DNA of 64,000 nucleotides from Cololabis saira (GCF_033807715.1 NC_084591.1:31410590-31474589), one strand, 5' to 3'. Counted from the stretch's first letter, positions 44,638-56,507 are shown. Made by a program: numbers and translations. The notes: generated by a model from the letters alone, not told the origin.

Positions 44638-45183
44638 AGCTGGTGTTCTGCCAATTTCTGCTGCTTTGCCAAAAAATGCTCCCTAATGGTTTTCTACCCT
44701 TTTGTAGAGCTACAATTTTACTGTGTTTTACTCCATAAGCCCACTTCCTTTTCCCCCAAGTGGTCCTTGTGGCTTGCCAGGCTGTTATTGTAAATAAGAA
44801 TGTGTTCTTAATGACCAGGGGCCTCATTTATAAAAGAGTGTGTAGGATTCATACTAAAAGTACACGTAAACCCAAAAGCCGAAAATGGCGGGCACAAAAA
44901 AAAATCTGGATTTATAAAACCGTGTGCACACACACTTGCACGCAATGTTCGCTTTATAAATCACAGTCCAGCTGGAAGGTTGCGCAGGTGAATTCACCTC
45001 ATATCCTGCCCTCTACACGCCCACTTCATACCATAAATGGGCAATGCAAAGTAGTTCATGACTGTATTTGCATATGAATGAGCCTGCTGAGCCTGCTGAG
45101 CATGCGCAGCGGCTTCCTGCAGCCTGTTTCTGCTGCGCGTCAGGATGAAGGAGATGTGTCGAGCCAGGCAACCGTGCCACTAA

Positions 45184-45813
45184 TAGCCCTTTTGCACTAG
45201 TCCTTACTCGGCCCGACTCGGCTCGTCACGCCTCTACCCGCCTCTACCCGCCTCTACCCGTTTTGTCCCCGTTTGTTTTTCCACAGCCAGGGGAGAAGTG
45301 GGCAGGTTGGGGTGAAGCTGCTGTGACGTACTCGATTGCGCAACCGCTTTGTTCATGTCGGCGCTGATCAGAAATCCGCTGGAGCCGCGAGCGGCTGAGA
45401 GTAAAACAGCCCGTCTACATCCCTTTTTTAATTCTCTCCTCAGCCACCAGGTTTATGAACATCTGCACCTCAGAGATGGATCACCAAACAGACGTTTTGC
45501 ACTTTATAATAAAATCGCTGCGAGCCGCGAGTCGCGCTTACGCTGACTCCCGCTCCTGATTCAAACGTCTGATGGCCGACCAATCCGTGGCACGGAGGGT
45601 GATGACGGCCCCGCCCCCCGACCAATCAGTGGCGCGGAGGGTGATGACGTCAGAAATAGTCCCGGCTCAGCCCGGATAGAACCTCGCTAGAAACTTTACA
45701 GAAATAGTATCGGCTTGGAGCGGCTCTACCCGTCTCAGCCCCTAGTGCAAAAGCGCAAGACGGGGCCGTGGCGGGTAGAACCGAGCTGAGGCGGGACTAG
45801 TGGAAAAGGGCCA
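45184..45813. mobile_element. TIR element, nested level 2
   Basis: The left end TAGCCCTTTTGCACTAGTCC is mirrored by GGACTAGTGGAAAAGGGCCA at the right. The interior has CCTCTACCCGCCTCTACCCG near the left end and CGGCTTGGAGCGGCTCTACC near the right. The family is abundant in fish. The TSD is unclear. Confidence 0.75.
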
Positions 45814-45962
45814 TACATTTCACGGAGACTGAGATGGAGGCCAGGAAAGCCACATTATTTGGTGGTCACAGTAAAAGTATAAATAGTATATAAATAAACG
45901 CCGTGAATGCCACGGACAGATGGTGCAGAAAAAAAAGAAGTGGTGTGATTTGAAGGTGGAGG

Positions 45963-46240
45963 CCAAGAGGTACGGATCCCCTAAAGGGACACAGATTTTT
46001 TTTGTATATATAATGAGTTTTACGTGCGCGTTAAGGCTGATTTATGGTTCCGCGTTACACCAACGCAGAGCCTACGGCGTAGGTGCGCATAGCCGCATAC
46101 TCTACGGCGTAGGCTCTGCGTCGTTTTAACGCGGAACCATAATTTAGACTTACGCCCGCGCGTAAAGGTTTCACGCACGCGTAAAACTCATATATTAAAA
46201 AAAAAATCTGAGTCCCTTTAGGGGCTCCGTAGAGTGGCCC
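45963..46240. mobile_element. Fold-back element with ~65-bp arms, level 2
   Basis: The left arm has CCCCTAAAGGGACACAGATT and AATGAGTTTTACGTGCGCGT; the right arm is its inverse (ACGCACGCGTAAAACTCATA, CTGAGTCCCTTTAGGGGCTC). The loop is occupied by another palindromic MITE. Because of the symmetry both strands show similar spurious frames. Confidence 0.8.
46034..46151. mobile_element. Palindromic MITE, copy e, level 3
   Basis: AGGCTGATTTATGGTTCCGC on the left and GCGGAACCATAATTTAGACT on the right. It sits in the loop of the fold-back at 45963-46240. Confidence 0.85.
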
Positions 46241-46918
46241 GGCACTCATTTGTTCTGTCCTCAGTCACTCTACGGTTGGAAGCGGTGGGTGAAGAGGAGG
46301 TTCCCGGCGTGTCCACCGCGGCTGCAGCAGCAGCACCAGAGCGTCCTGACTGACGCTGTGCTTCAAACACAGAGGGACACGATCAGCGCTATTATATTAT
46401 AAGTCTGATACAGTATGTGATGACATTAAAAGTATGACATAAATCTGGCTACAGTATGTTCCTACGGGAGGGTCAGGGTTGGCGTAGAGATACACACATT
46501 TTTCGGTTAGTTTTTTCTTTTTAAGTCCCAACCTTTGCGTAGAAGGTGGCTTGCGCATCTTTCAAGCCCTGTTTTGTGCACAAGCGAGCTTTATAAATGA
46601 GGCCCCTGCCTGTAATAAAGGAGAATGACTGAATGAATATCAAATAAAGCGATAGAATTGTTTTTTTTTCTCTTTATCGTATGATGTCCACAAAGTGTAA
46701 TGGAATTCATGTCATGGGTAGTGTATTTTGAAGGATCAAATACTCAACATCCCATATTATCAATTTTATACGTGCAAGAAATGATGGACGTGCCAATCAA
46801 ACTTTGAAAATCCACTGTGCCCATGCGCAGAACCACAAAGTAGCATTTCTCGGCAGGTAGCAAGGATTGGCAGAACACCGGCTACCGCAGGACGGTAAAG
46901 AGTAGAAGTCCGGCAAAT

Positions 46919-47036
<118 letters not shown>

Positions 47037-47791
47037 GACAGTGTTGGTTTTATAGTCATATTTCATATAATATGATTATGCTGTAATTGTTTACAATTGG
47101 GTTTTCCCTAATACTCTTTAAATAAAACTCAGAGAGTTCTGATTAGATGTAGCAGGAAAGACCACATTTCTCTAGTTTTAGCTTCCCTTTGTTGGCTTCC
47201 TATAAAATCCATAATAGGATTTAAATTCTTCACTTCACATGTAAAGCTGACCAAGAGCTCAGTTCCATGTTTTCTAAGCAGAGCACAGAGCCTCTCCCGC
47301 ATGTGAACTTATATAAACTTATATAAATAAGTAATATGAATTTATATAAACTTTTCAAATAAGAATTTAAACTGCTCAAAGGGACTTTTATTAAAAAAGG
47401 AAGAAGGAAAAAACAATGAAGTTTTGCTATATACTGGGTATATTTCTGTAGTATGCAACAGACCACATTACATTACACATTTGTTTTGTGAAGTTAAACA
47501 GTGAAATCAGGTCAATGGACTGTTTGTAATGTGCTTTCCTGGTCTTGTTCACAACTCAAAGCCATTTTACACTACATACCACATTTACTTATCCACACCC
47601 ACCTTCACACTGCTCTCTCTTAGCCCATACAGAAGTTTGTTTTTTCTACAGAGTCTAGCCAATCTTTTTTTTTTTTACCATACACACAATCAAACACCAA
47701 TGAAGTTGTCAGAGCTGAGGTGGGGTTCAGCGACTGGCCCAAAGATACTTGTCATATGGACTGTAAGGACAGGAATTACCATACAAGGTTA
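47037..47791. other. Spacer
   Basis: No gene is seen. 47097-47300 (ACTCAGAGAGTTCTGATTAG, then CTTCCTATAAAATCCATAAT) looks like a decayed LINE reverse-transcriptase C-terminus. Confidence 0.4.
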
Positions 47792-47799
47792 CTGGTGAG

Positions 47800-48398
47800 T
47801 AGGGGTGGGTATTGGGAAGGACCTCACGATACGATACGCATCACGATACTTGAGCCACGATACGATACAAATTGCGATATCCCGATTATGCAATATATCC
47901 CGATATATCGCGATATTCTACATAGTTCACCGAAAAATTTAAAAATGCATTACACATCTTAAAATCCAAGTTGTATATATGTATGTACATCAGATGATAG
48001 TGATAATTCATTGGACAGACTGAGTCAAAACAATGTCATTCAAACTTTCCATTTTAATTATGCAACATATTTGCATAAAAAAACACACTGAAACACAGTG
48101 AAAAGTGCAGTGTGTGCATTATTCTTAGATACAAAATACTCAAAATAAAATGCAGTGTCTCACCCACACTGAAATTGAAATCACAAAAATACAGTACAGC
48201 TACTTGCCCCTGACTTAAAATGACAAAAATAAAATGCAGTGTCTCACCCACACTGAAATCACAAAATAAAGTGCAGCTAGGGGTGGGCAAAAATATTGAT
48301 ACGGCAATATATCGCGATACATACATTGAATATCGATATCGTATCGGGAGACTATGTATCGCGATATATTGCCGTATCAATATTTTTGCCCACCCCTA
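47800..48398. mobile_element. hAT element with long terminal palindrome
   Basis: Begins TAGGGGTGGGTATT and ends TTTTGCCCACCCCTA. Perfect 8-bp TSD CTGGTGAG (47792-47799, 48399-48406). The last 121 bp form a near-perfect hairpin (48278-48398). The interior has an imperfect tandem duplication around AATGCAGTGTCTCACCCACA (48149 and 48233). Confidence 0.92.
48278..48398. repeat. 121-bp palindrome
   Basis: The arms start TAGGGGTGGGCAAAAATATT and are the same on both sides for about 46 bases, around a loop of about 29 bases. It could extrude as a hairpin and looks like a duplicated, inverted hAT end. Confidence 0.9.
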
Positions 48399-48406
48399 CT
48401 GGTGAG

Positions 48407-48933
48407 GCTCTGCATTGGGACAATTTAGCACTTGTAAGTAGGGAAATACAAAAATGATGATGTTATTTCAAACAGGTGATTTCAACAAAAAAAAAAACAA
48501 TGATGATCTGGTACAGAAGCAGTATCAACGAATAGCTCACTGTTTTAGGAGCAAAGACGGGCAAAGGATCACCTCTTTCTTAAAATAGAAAATAATAAGG
48601 CTTAAAAAAAAAACCTGACATGCTTAAAAACAAGAACGATTGGAGGGGATTAGCATATTTCTCCTTCTACATTATATACTGTAGTATCATGAAACTGTTC
48701 AATAAATCTTGTGGAATCCACTGTGTAAAGGAAAGTGCGCAAACCTGAGCAGGAAGAGAACTCTGACAAGCAATCTGACATATAACCCGACATCAATAGA
48801 TTATATAATCACATGCACAAGATAATTGTTCAGGAACCCTTTTTAAATCAATACATTACTGAATTAGAAATGCTCCTTGAAACGTTATAGTGCTACATAA
48901 AAACAGGCATATACTGAGTTTTTCCAGAGCGGT
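48407..48933. other. Spacer
   Basis: AT-rich; no gene or clear repeat. Confidence 0.5.
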
Positions 48934-49190
48934 TGTCAGTGTTTCCAGATATATTTTGGAAGAGATGCACCATGTGCTCAGGACCAAAGAGGAAAAAGAC
49001 CATCTGGACTGTTATCATCAGGTCCAAAAGCTGGGGTCTGTGGTCATGGGGCTATATTGATGCCCTTGGCAAAGCCGCTTTTCTCTTCTGTAATGGATGT
49101 GTTCAGGCAGAAAAGTATATTGAGATTTTTTTTTTCAGGGATTCTCATAGATATTTCAACAAGATATTGCCCTAGCTCATTCTTCACACA
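48934..49190 (+). pseudogene. Tc1/mariner-like transposase fragment
   Basis: One frame reads RKKTIWTVIIRSKSWGLWSW then GYIDALGKAAFLFCNGC and QAEKYIEI, resembling the fish Tc1 transposase stretch VMVWGCISA-LGK...INAEKYIEILEQ. Frameshifts and missing flanks mark it as a decayed fragment. No TIRs are seen. Confidence 0.55.
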
Positions 49191-49296
49191 TTACAAAAGC
49201 ATGACAGAGGGGCTTGAGGGGACTGGACTGGTCCAACTGTAGTCATGACTTTGAAAAGCAAATGTGTGGAGAATTTTCAAATGAAAAGTGTGATAA

Positions 49297-49390
49297 CATC
49301 CATCCATCTTCTTCTGCTCATCCGTTCCACGGGGGCAGCAGTCTTAGCAGAGATGCCCAGACTTCCCTTGCCCCAGACACTTCCTCCAGC
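49297..49390 (-). mobile_element. 5'-truncated copy of the RTE-like LINE
   Basis: The reverse complement aligns with 56395-56490 of the intact LINE: GGGAAGTCTGGGCATC, CTGCTGCCCCCG, then AGAAGATGGATGGATG as its own tail. Only the last 94 bases are present, the usual dead-on-arrival outcome of target-primed reverse transcription. Confidence 0.85.
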
Positions 49391-50100
49391 CAAAAATGTG
49401 ATGACAATGACCACATATAGTCATAAACGTCATGACATATTTGCAGAAAGAATGAAACAAAATAAAAACTTAAACACTTCATGGCTTGGTGTCGTCAAGT
49501 TTAAAACACGTTTCACGTGCAATGTTGAAAAAGATGTGGTTAAACCTTTACTGCCCTAATTTGTTGGGAATGTGTTGCAGCTCTGAAGGTTATATCTGTG
49601 ATCTCAGGGCCATGTTTTTCTATCATGTAGTGTATGTGGAACATATCTCATAATGAAATGTATATTAAATGTAGGCGCTTTTAATGGACATTAAAAGCAC
49701 CTGTGATATTCCACTTTTATATTTAATCAAGTTAACAATAAATGATCAACAAGTGAAGATGATTGATTCATCACAACACATAACACATGACTAATAAAAT
49801 TGTATCAATGCATATTCATGATTGATTATCAGCTGATACTTTCCAACACACCGAGGAAGACCCACAGCACTGACACGAGCCATCACTTTGACATGACACT
49901 GACATTTATTCATTTCACCAAAGGGTCAGATAGCAGGACTCTCACCTGGGCCAGCGGCATGGCGACTCTAAGCCTCTGTTAATGCAGCACAGCTCAATCA
50001 CACAAGCTATATGGCACACTGAGTGACAACACGGTTTCATTCCAACACTTGACACAATAGTTCCATGACAACACATCTCCCTTCTTTTGAGGTTACATAA
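49391..50100. other. Spacer
   Basis: No gene or clear repeat is seen. Confidence 0.5.
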
Positions 50101-50104
50101 TCAT

Positions 50105-50400
50105 AAACATGCATAAACATAAACGCCGCTGAAACTCTCATCCATGCCTTCATCACATCCAGACTCGACTACTGCAACAGCATTCTCTACGGCTCATCCT
50201 CCAAGGTCCTCAACAAACTTCAACATATACAAAACTCTCTCTCTGCTCGCCTGCTCACTCACACCCGGTCCCGTGACCACATAACCCCCAGTCCTCCAGA
50301 GACTCCACTGGCTCCCTGTCCCTCAATGCATCCATTTCAAAGTCCTCCTCCTCATACACAAAGCCTTCTACAATCAGGCCCCTTGCTACCTTACTTAATA
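50105..50400 (+). pseudogene. LINE reverse-transcriptase C-terminal fragment (CR1/L2-like)
   Basis: Translates to segments such as AETLIHAFITSRLDYCNSIL, KLQHIQNS and RLHWLPVP, the conserved C-terminal block of CR1/L2/Rex1-type ORF2 proteins. Frameshifted and truncated. Confidence 0.75.
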
Positions 50401-50499
50401 ATGGTTTTTACTGTCACTGCACAATCTGACTCAGGATCACTGCTCAACAAACTTTATTTTTTTGAAAAACAAGCACATTATCCTCATCATCTGTAGAAA

Positions 50500-51215
50500 T
50501 ACTCAGATGTCTGCAGTTGTGGGGTGTATCAGTGATGGACAAGAGACAGAGGATAGAGAACTGGTGGATCATTTTGTGGCTTGGTGTGGGAACAATCATT
50601 TCATCCTAAACGTAAACAAGGCAAAGGAGATGATTGTGGATTTTAGCAGAGCCAAGACTAAGTCCAATAGTTATTCCATCATGGGAGAAGAAGTGGAGGT
50701 GGTGGATGAGTATAAATGCCTCAGTGTTCACCTGGACAGCAGACTGGACTGGATATACAACACTGATGGTGTTTATCAGAAAGGACAGAGCAGATTTTAC
50801 TTCCTTGGGAAGCTTAAATCCTTCAATGTTTGGAGTTAAACGTTGAATATCTTCTGTACGTCTGTTGTGGAGAGTTCAATCACATCTGCAGTCATCTGTT
50901 GGGGAGCAGCATCAGAGCCAGTGACTTAAAGAAACTGTAAATATATAATCATGTATATATACTGTACAGGCCCAAAGAGATGATCCGAGAATCTGGATGA
51001 CATCGTACACCACCTGAACTCCACCACCTGCTGCCGTGATACTCTGCCAACAGGGTTTTTAAGTGTTGAACATTGTATGTCCTTAGATCTTCTAGACATT
51101 GTAAATATGTCTCTACTTTCAGGTCTCTGTCCTCGGTCCCTAAAAACAGCCGTCATTAAGCCACTTTTAAAAAGAACAGTCTAGACAGACCACTCAGGAA
51201 CAGCTATAGGTATCA
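50500..51215 (+). pseudogene. Second LINE RT fragment(s)
   Basis: 50520-50837 encodes DHFVAWCGNNHFILNVNKAK, KEMIVDFSRAKT, EYKCLSVHLDSRLDW and KGQSRFYFLGKLKSFNV, the thumb side of a non-LTR reverse transcriptase. 51010-51215 encodes pieces like RSLKTAVIKPLLKK from another LINE. Both are broken. Confidence 0.7.
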
Positions 51216-51247
51216 AACCTCCTCTTTCTTAGTAAAATCATAATGGC

Positions 51248-52057
51248 CAGAGCCGGCCCAAGGCATAAGCGAACTAAACAGCTGCTTAGGGCCCCGTGAC
51301 CACTAGGGGGCCCCCAGGAGTTAAAAGAAATATATATATATATTTTTTTACATAAATACACATATTGACAAGGTATTGTTTATCTAAGCTGAGTGATTTT
51401 AATTATAGTTATAGGTATTATAGTTTTTTGTAGTACTTTGTTGTTCCACTTTAAATTGTTGTTGCACATTGCTGTTGCAGTTCATTTAAAAATTAAAACC
51501 AAAAATAAAGTAGATAACATGTTTACAGTAAATGGTTTATAAATAATCTATTTGATTATTTTGTTTCTTTTAGTAGGCCTACACTGTAGATGGCACTCAG
51601 TATCACACTTAGTACGACATCACTTTAAATATTAAGTGTAAATCAACCCCAGGCCGCTCTTGTAGCTGAATTTGCTCCCATTTCAGATTAAAAACCAGAG
51701 ATGGGTAAAAACCTGCCCGGCTGACAATAGGATGATGGAAACAACACTGCTGCAACTGTGCAGCTCTTTGACGGTTTATCTGTTGCTTCTCTGTGTGGCC
51801 AGTAAGGGCAGTTGCTGACTTTGCAAAATATTAATTGAAAGATTTTCTGCAAGTTTGTTAATCTGTTGTCTGCTTCCATGGTCTTAATCACTGTGGATTA
51901 CTTACATCTAGTTTTACAAGTGTATAATGACAGGGAAAAACATGAAATAAGTTTATAGTGGGTGTGTGAATGATCAATAATCAGTATTATTGGCAGAAAT
52001 AGAGGGCCCCAAAATCTAATTCTGCTTAGGGCCCCGTGGAGGCTTCGGCCAGCCCTG
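51248..52057. mobile_element. hAT-type non-autonomous element
   Basis: Begins CAGAGCCGGCCCAAGGCATA and ends GGCTTCGGCCAGCCCTG. The flanks ATAATGGC (51240-51247) and ATAATGGT (52058-52065) match at 7 of 8 positions. Sub-terminal CTTAGGGCCCCGTG occurs at both ends. Confidence 0.87.
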
Positions 52058-52065
52058 ATAATGGT

Positions 52066-53130
52066 CATGAGTAATTTGCATTTCCTGTTTCCCAACTTGT
52101 ACTGTTTGGGATTGTAGTTCCTCACATGTCATTCTCACTCTGCACCCTCCAAGTTCCACGTGCTCTGATGTAACCCTGTCTGAATATCACCGTCTAAAAC
52201 TATCAACAGTCACCACGTTTCCTCCCGTGCAGAAGCAGCAGACACAGCATCTGTGTTTTATCATCAGAGGATATTTCTGTTGTTGTTTGGGGAGAAAACT
52301 CATTTTAGTTTCCTGTTACTGTGAATCATCAGTGGATGGCCTTTTTCTTTCACTTCCACTGAACAGATAAATACTTCCAGATGTGGCCGTTGGGTCCTGC
52401 TTTGATTCACCAACAAGCTTCATTGCAACAAGTGTCTGCTGGCTGAGTTTGTGTTCTCAATAGCAGATGAAGCGTGAAGCTCAACACGAAGCCGACGTGT
52501 TTGAAATGGTAAGAAGATCAGAGAGTGACATTTCTGATTTTATTTTACCTTTATTTTACCAGCAAGTCCCTCGAGATAACATCTCTGTTTGGCTAAAAGG
52601 CACGCTGGTACAGTATGCAAAACAGAGGAAGAAAACTTTGTCATAAAATCTATTTAGGTGCATCGGTACCAAGACAAAAACAGGGGGAAAAAAAAGTACA
52701 ATCTGAGCATACAATTAAGACATCATGAAATCATCTAAGGCCAGTTTTCAAGGTCTGGCTTGCCGGACTGGCGGCAGCCAAAAAGATCATCGTACAATGA
52801 TGGAATCCACCTCATGACATTTCAAAAACCCATTGGCTGAGAAGCTTTTTGGATATCTCGTATCTGGAACTTTCTTCTGCAAGGATTAATCGAGCGCAAC
52901 AGGGAACAATAGCACTGTGGACGAACTTGATAACGGAACTGAAAAACCTACTGAATGTGTAATTTGATGGATCAAGGTGTGATTTATATCTGAGCGACAG
53001 AGGGGTGGGTTGGGAGGGGGGATTGAAGATGTTGATTATTATTGTAATATGTGTATCATTGATGTTGGACTTCATTTTTTTTTTCTTCTTCTTCTTTTAA
53101 AGGTGTTAATAAAACGCATATCTCTTTTAT
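52066..53130. other. Spacer with a weak LINE tail
   Basis: 52540-52660 (TTTATTTTACCAGCAAGTCC) resembles a repeat 3' end. No gene is seen. Confidence 0.4.
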
Positions 53131-56100
53131 GAAAAGCCCCTCCTTGAACCGCCACCTTACTGTGGTGGAGGGGTTTGTGTGCCCGAGTGATCCTAGGAGC
53201 TATGTTGTCGGGGGCACTTTCGCCCCTGGTAGGGACTCCCATGGCAAACAGGTCCTGGGTGACGGGCCAGACTAAGAGCGGTTCACAAGCCTACCATGAA
53301 GAGAAGAAAAGCAAGGACCGTTACGTCGCCCGGATCGGCGTCACCGGGGCCCCGCCCTGGAGCCAGGCCTGGGGTTGGGGCTCGTAGGCGAGCGCCTGGT
53401 GGCCGGGTCTTAGCCCGTGGGACCCGGCCGGGCTCAGTCCGAAACGGCGACGCGGGTCCGCCTTCCAGTAGGCCCACCACCCGCAGGAAGGACCATGGCA
53501 GGCCGGTGCATTGTGGGCTGGGTAGCAGTCGTGGCGGGGTGCCTCGACGACCCAATCCCTGGACATCAACCCTCACAGTGGGGACATGGAATGTCACCTC
53601 GCTGGGGGGGAAGGAGCCGGAGCTTGTGCGTGAGGTTGAGAGATACCGGCTAGAGATAGTCGGGCTCACCTCCACACATAGCTTGGGCTCTGGAACCCAG
53701 CTCCTTGAAGGGGGCTGGACCCTCCACTACTCTGGAGTTGCCCAGGGTGAGAGGCGGCGGGCTGGTGTGGGCTTGGTTATAGCCCCCCAGCTCAGCCGCC
53801 ATGTGTTGGAGTTCACCCCGGTGAACGAGAGGGTCGCATCCCTGCGCCTTTGGGTCGGGGATAGGTCTCTCACTGTTGTTTGTGCCTACGGGCCGAACAG
53901 CAGTGGGGAGTACCCGGCCTTCTTGGAGTCCCTGGGAGGAGTACTTGATAGTGCTCCAACTGGGGACTCCATTGTTCTACTGGGGGACTTCAACGCTCAC
54001 GTGGGCAATGACAGTGATACCTGGAGAGGCGTGATTGGGAGGAACGGCCTCCCCGATCTGAACCCGAGTGGTGTTTTGTTGTTGGACTTCTGTGCGAGTC
54101 ACAGTTTGTCCATCACGAACACCATGTTCAGGCATAAGGGTGTCCATCAGTGCACGTGGCACCAGGACACCCTAGGCCGGAGGTCAATGATCGACTTTGT
54201 TGTCGTTTCATCTGACCTTCGGCCGCATGTCTTGGACACTCGGGTGAAGAGAGGGGCTGAGCTGTCAACTGATCACCACCTGGTGGTGAGTTGGATGCGC
54301 TGGCGGAGGAGGAGGTTGGACAGACCGGGCAGACCCAAACGGATTGTGAGGGTCTGTTGGGAACGTCTGGCTGAGCCCTCTGTCAGGGACATCTTCAACT
54401 CCCACCTCCGGGAGAGCTTCTCTCGGATCCCGGGGGAGGCGGGGGACATCGAGTCCGAGTGGACCATGTTCTCTGCCTCCATTGTCAACGCGGCGGCTCG
54501 AAGCTGCGGACGCAAGGTCTCCGGTGCCTGTCGTGGCGGCAATCCTAGAACCCGGTGGTGGACACCGGAAGTACAGGATGCCGTCAGACTGAAGAAGGAG
54601 TCCTACCGGGCTATGTTGGCCGGTGGGACTCCTGACGCAGTAGATAGGTACCGGCAGGCCAAGCGGGCCGCGGCTCGGGCAGTCTTGGAGGCAAAAACTC
54701 GGGTCTGGGAGGAGTTCGGGGAGGCCATGGAGGAGGACTTTCGGTCGGCCTCGAGGAAATTCTGGAGGACCGTTCGGCGCCTCAGAAGGGGGAAGCAGTA
54801 CTCTGCCGGCACCATTTATGGTGCTGGTGGGGAGCTGTTGACCTCGACTGGGGACATTGTCGGACGGTGGAAGGAATACTTTGAGGATCTCCTTAACCCG
54901 ACTGACATGCCTTCCACTGAGGAAGCAGAGGGTTGGGGCTCGGAGGCGTGCTCATCCATCACCCAAGCCGAGGTCACCGAGGTGGTTCGTAAGCTCCTCG
55001 GTGGCCGGGCACCGGGGGTGGATGAGATTCGCCCTGAGTACCTCAAGTCTCTGGATGTCGTAGGGCTGTCTTGGCTGACACGCCTCTGCAACATTGCATG
55101 GAGGAAGGGGACAGTACCGCTGGGGTGGCAAACTGGGGTGGTGGTCCCTCTGTTTAAAAAGGGGGACCGGAGAGTGTGTTCCAACTACAGGGGGATCACA
55201 CTTCTCAGCCTCCCGGGGAAAGTCTACGCCAGGGTACTGGAGAGGAGATTACGGCCGATAGTCGAACCTCGGATTCAGGAGGAACAATGCGGTTTTCGTC
55301 CCGGTCGTGGAACACTGGACCAGCTCTACACCCTCCGCAGGGTGCTCGAGGGTTCATGGGAATTTGCCCAACCAGTCTACATGTGTTTTGTGGATCTGGA
55401 GAAGGCATTTGACCGTGTCCCTCGTGCCATTCTGTGGGGGGTGCTGAGTGAGTATGGAGTCCGGGGCCCTCTACTAAGGGCTGTCCGGTCTCTGTATGAT
55501 CGAAGCAGGAGTCTGGTTCGCATTGCCGGCAGTAAGTCAGACTTGTTCCCGGTGCATGTTGGACTCCGGCAGGGCTGCCCTTTGTCACCGGTCCTGTTCA
55601 TAATTTCTATGGACAGGATTTCTAGGCGCAGCCAGGGGCCGGAGGGGATCCGGTTTGGGAACCTCAGGATTTCATCTCTGCTTTTTGCAGATGATGTTGT
55701 CCTGTTGGCTTCATCAGACCGGGACCTCCAGCATGTGCTGGGGCGGTTTGCGGCCGAGTGCGACGCGGCAGGGATGAGAATCAGCACCTCCAAGACCGAG
55801 GCCATGGTTCTCGACCGGAAAAGGGTGGCATGCCTTCTCCGGGTGGGTGGAGAAGTCCTGCCTCAGGTGGAGGAGTTCAAGTATCTCGGGATCTTGTTCA
55901 CGAGTGAGGGAACAATGGAGCGTGAGATTGACAGGCGGATCGGTGCAGCGTCCGCAGTAATGCGGTCGATGTACTGGACCGTCGTGGTAAAGAGGGAGCT
56001 GAGTCGAAAGGCGAAGCTCTCGATTTACCGGTCAATCTACGCCCCTACCCTCACCTATGGTCATGAACTTTGGGTAGTGACCGAAAGGACAAGATCGCGG

Positions 56101-56507
56101 ATACAAGCGGCCGAGATGAGTTTCCTCCGCAGGGTGGCTGGACGCTCCCTTAGAGATAGGGTGAGGAGTTCGGTCACCTGGGAGGAGCTCGGAGTCGAGC
56201 CGCTACTCCTCCACATTGAGAGGAGTCAGCTGAGGTGGCTTGGGCATCTGTACCGGATGCCTCCTGGACGCCTCCCTAGGGAGGTGTTCCAGGCATGTCC
56301 CACCGGGAGGAGACCCCGGGGAAGACCCAGGACACGCTGGAGAGACTATGTCTCTCGGCTGGCCTGGGAACGCCTCGGACTCCCCCCGGAAGAGCTGGAG
56401 GAGGTGTCTGGGGTGAGGGAAGTCTGGGCATCCCTGCTGAGGCTGCTGCCCCCGCGACCCGGTAACAGATAAAGCGGGAGAAGATGAGTGAGTGAGTGAG
56501 TGAGTGT
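53131..56507 (+). mobile_element. RTE/Rex3-like LINE, apparently full length
   Basis: Starts GAAAAGCCCCTCCTTGAACC, has an intact ORF (53296-56472) and ends almost at once with AAGCGGGAGAAGATGAG and TGAG repeats. A very short 3' UTR with a tetranucleotide tail and no poly(A) is typical of the RTE clade. Flanking duplications were not resolved. It is inserted beside another LINE fragment on the opposite strand (56540-56655). Confidence 0.85.
53296..56472 (+). CDS. LINE endonuclease/reverse transcriptase ORF
   Basis: 1058 codons with no interruption. An apurinic-type endonuclease domain (about 93-330) shows [23 protein letters not shown] (~229), [10 protein letters not shown] and STDHHLVV (~324), covering the catalytic Asn, Asp and His positions. 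A reverse-transcriptase domain (about 560-810) shows [59 protein letters not shown] and the catalytic FADD at 797-800. The C-terminus has [11 protein letters not shown] and [16 protein letters not shown] as in RTE elements. The protein nicks the target DNA and copies its RNA there. All motifs look intact, so it may be recently or still active. The clade (RTE, Rex3- or Expander-like) is from motif recall. The basic Pro/Arg-rich N-terminus (1-90) is unusual for the catalytic core and may be a leader. Confidence 0.93.
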   Translation: MKRRKARTVTSPGSASPGPRPGARPGVGARRRAPGGRVLARGTRPGSVRNGDAGPPSSRPTTRRKDHGRPVHCGLGSSRGGVPRRPNPWTSTLTVGTWNVTSLGGKEPELVREVERYRLEIVGLTSTHSLGSGTQLLEGGWTLHYSGVAQGERRRAGVGLVIAPQLSRHVLEFTPVNERVASLRLWVGDRSLTVVCAYGPNSSGEYPAFLESLGGVLDSAPTGDSIVLLGDFNAHVGNDSDTWRGVIGRNGLPDLNPSGVLLLDFCASHSLSITNTMFRHKGVHQCTWHQDTLGRRSMIDFVVVSSDLRPHVLDTRVKRGAELSTDHHLVVSWMRWRRRRLDRPGRPKRIVRVCWERLAEPSVRDIFNSHLRESFSRIPGEAGDIESEWTMFSASIVNAAARSCGRKVSGACRGGNPRTRWWTPEVQDAVRLKKESYRAMLAGGTPDAVDRYRQAKRAAARAVLEAKTRVWEEFGEAMEEDFRSASRKFWRTVRRLRRGKQYSAGTIYGAGGELLTSTGDIVGRWKEYFEDLLNPTDMPSTEEAEGWGSEACSSITQAEVTEVVRKLLGGRAPGVDEIRPEYLKSLDVVGLSWLTRLCNIAWRKGTVPLGWQTGVVVPLFKKGDRRVCSNYRGITLLSLPGKVYARVLERRLRPIVEPRIQEEQCGFRPGRGTLDQLYTLRRVLEGSWEFAQPVYMCFVDLEKAFDRVPRAILWGVLSEYGVRGPLLRAVRSLYDRSRSLVRIAGSKSDLFPVHVGLRQGCPLSPVLFIISMDRISRRSQGPEGIRFGNLRISSLLFADDVVLLASSDRDLQHVLGRFAAECDAAGMRISTSKTEAMVLDRKRVACLLRVGGEVLPQVEEFKYLGILFTSEGTMEREIDRRIGAASAVMRSMYWTVVVKRELSRKAKLSIYRSIYAPTLTYGHELWVVTERTRSRIQAAEMSFLRRVAGRSLRDRVRSSVTWEELGVEPLLLHIERSQLRWLGHLYRMPPGRLPREVFQACPTGRRPRGRPRTRWRDYVSRLAWERLGLPPEELEEVSGVREVWASLLRLLPPRPGNR

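Larger units (their letters stand above)
44817..46607. mobile_element. GGGGCCTCATTTATAAA element, nested level 1
   Basis: Starts AGGGGCCTCATTTATAAA and ends TTTATAAATGAGGCCCCT, perfectly inverted. The uninterrupted host copy at 59291 confirms the breakpoints. I see no flanking duplication. It holds further elements at 45184-45813 and 45963-46240. Confidence 0.85.
44638..46881. mobile_element. 453-bp TIR element split by a nested 1.8-kb element
   Basis: Its two halves (44638-44816 and 46608-46881) together match the intact copy at 59291-59744. The ends GGTGTTCTGCCAATTTCTGC and GGCAGAACACCGG are inverted. Confidence 0.85.

Noticed and set aside
53321..56472. Antisense frames of 80-142 codons across the LINE
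   Set aside because: Shadows of the intact LINE ORF.
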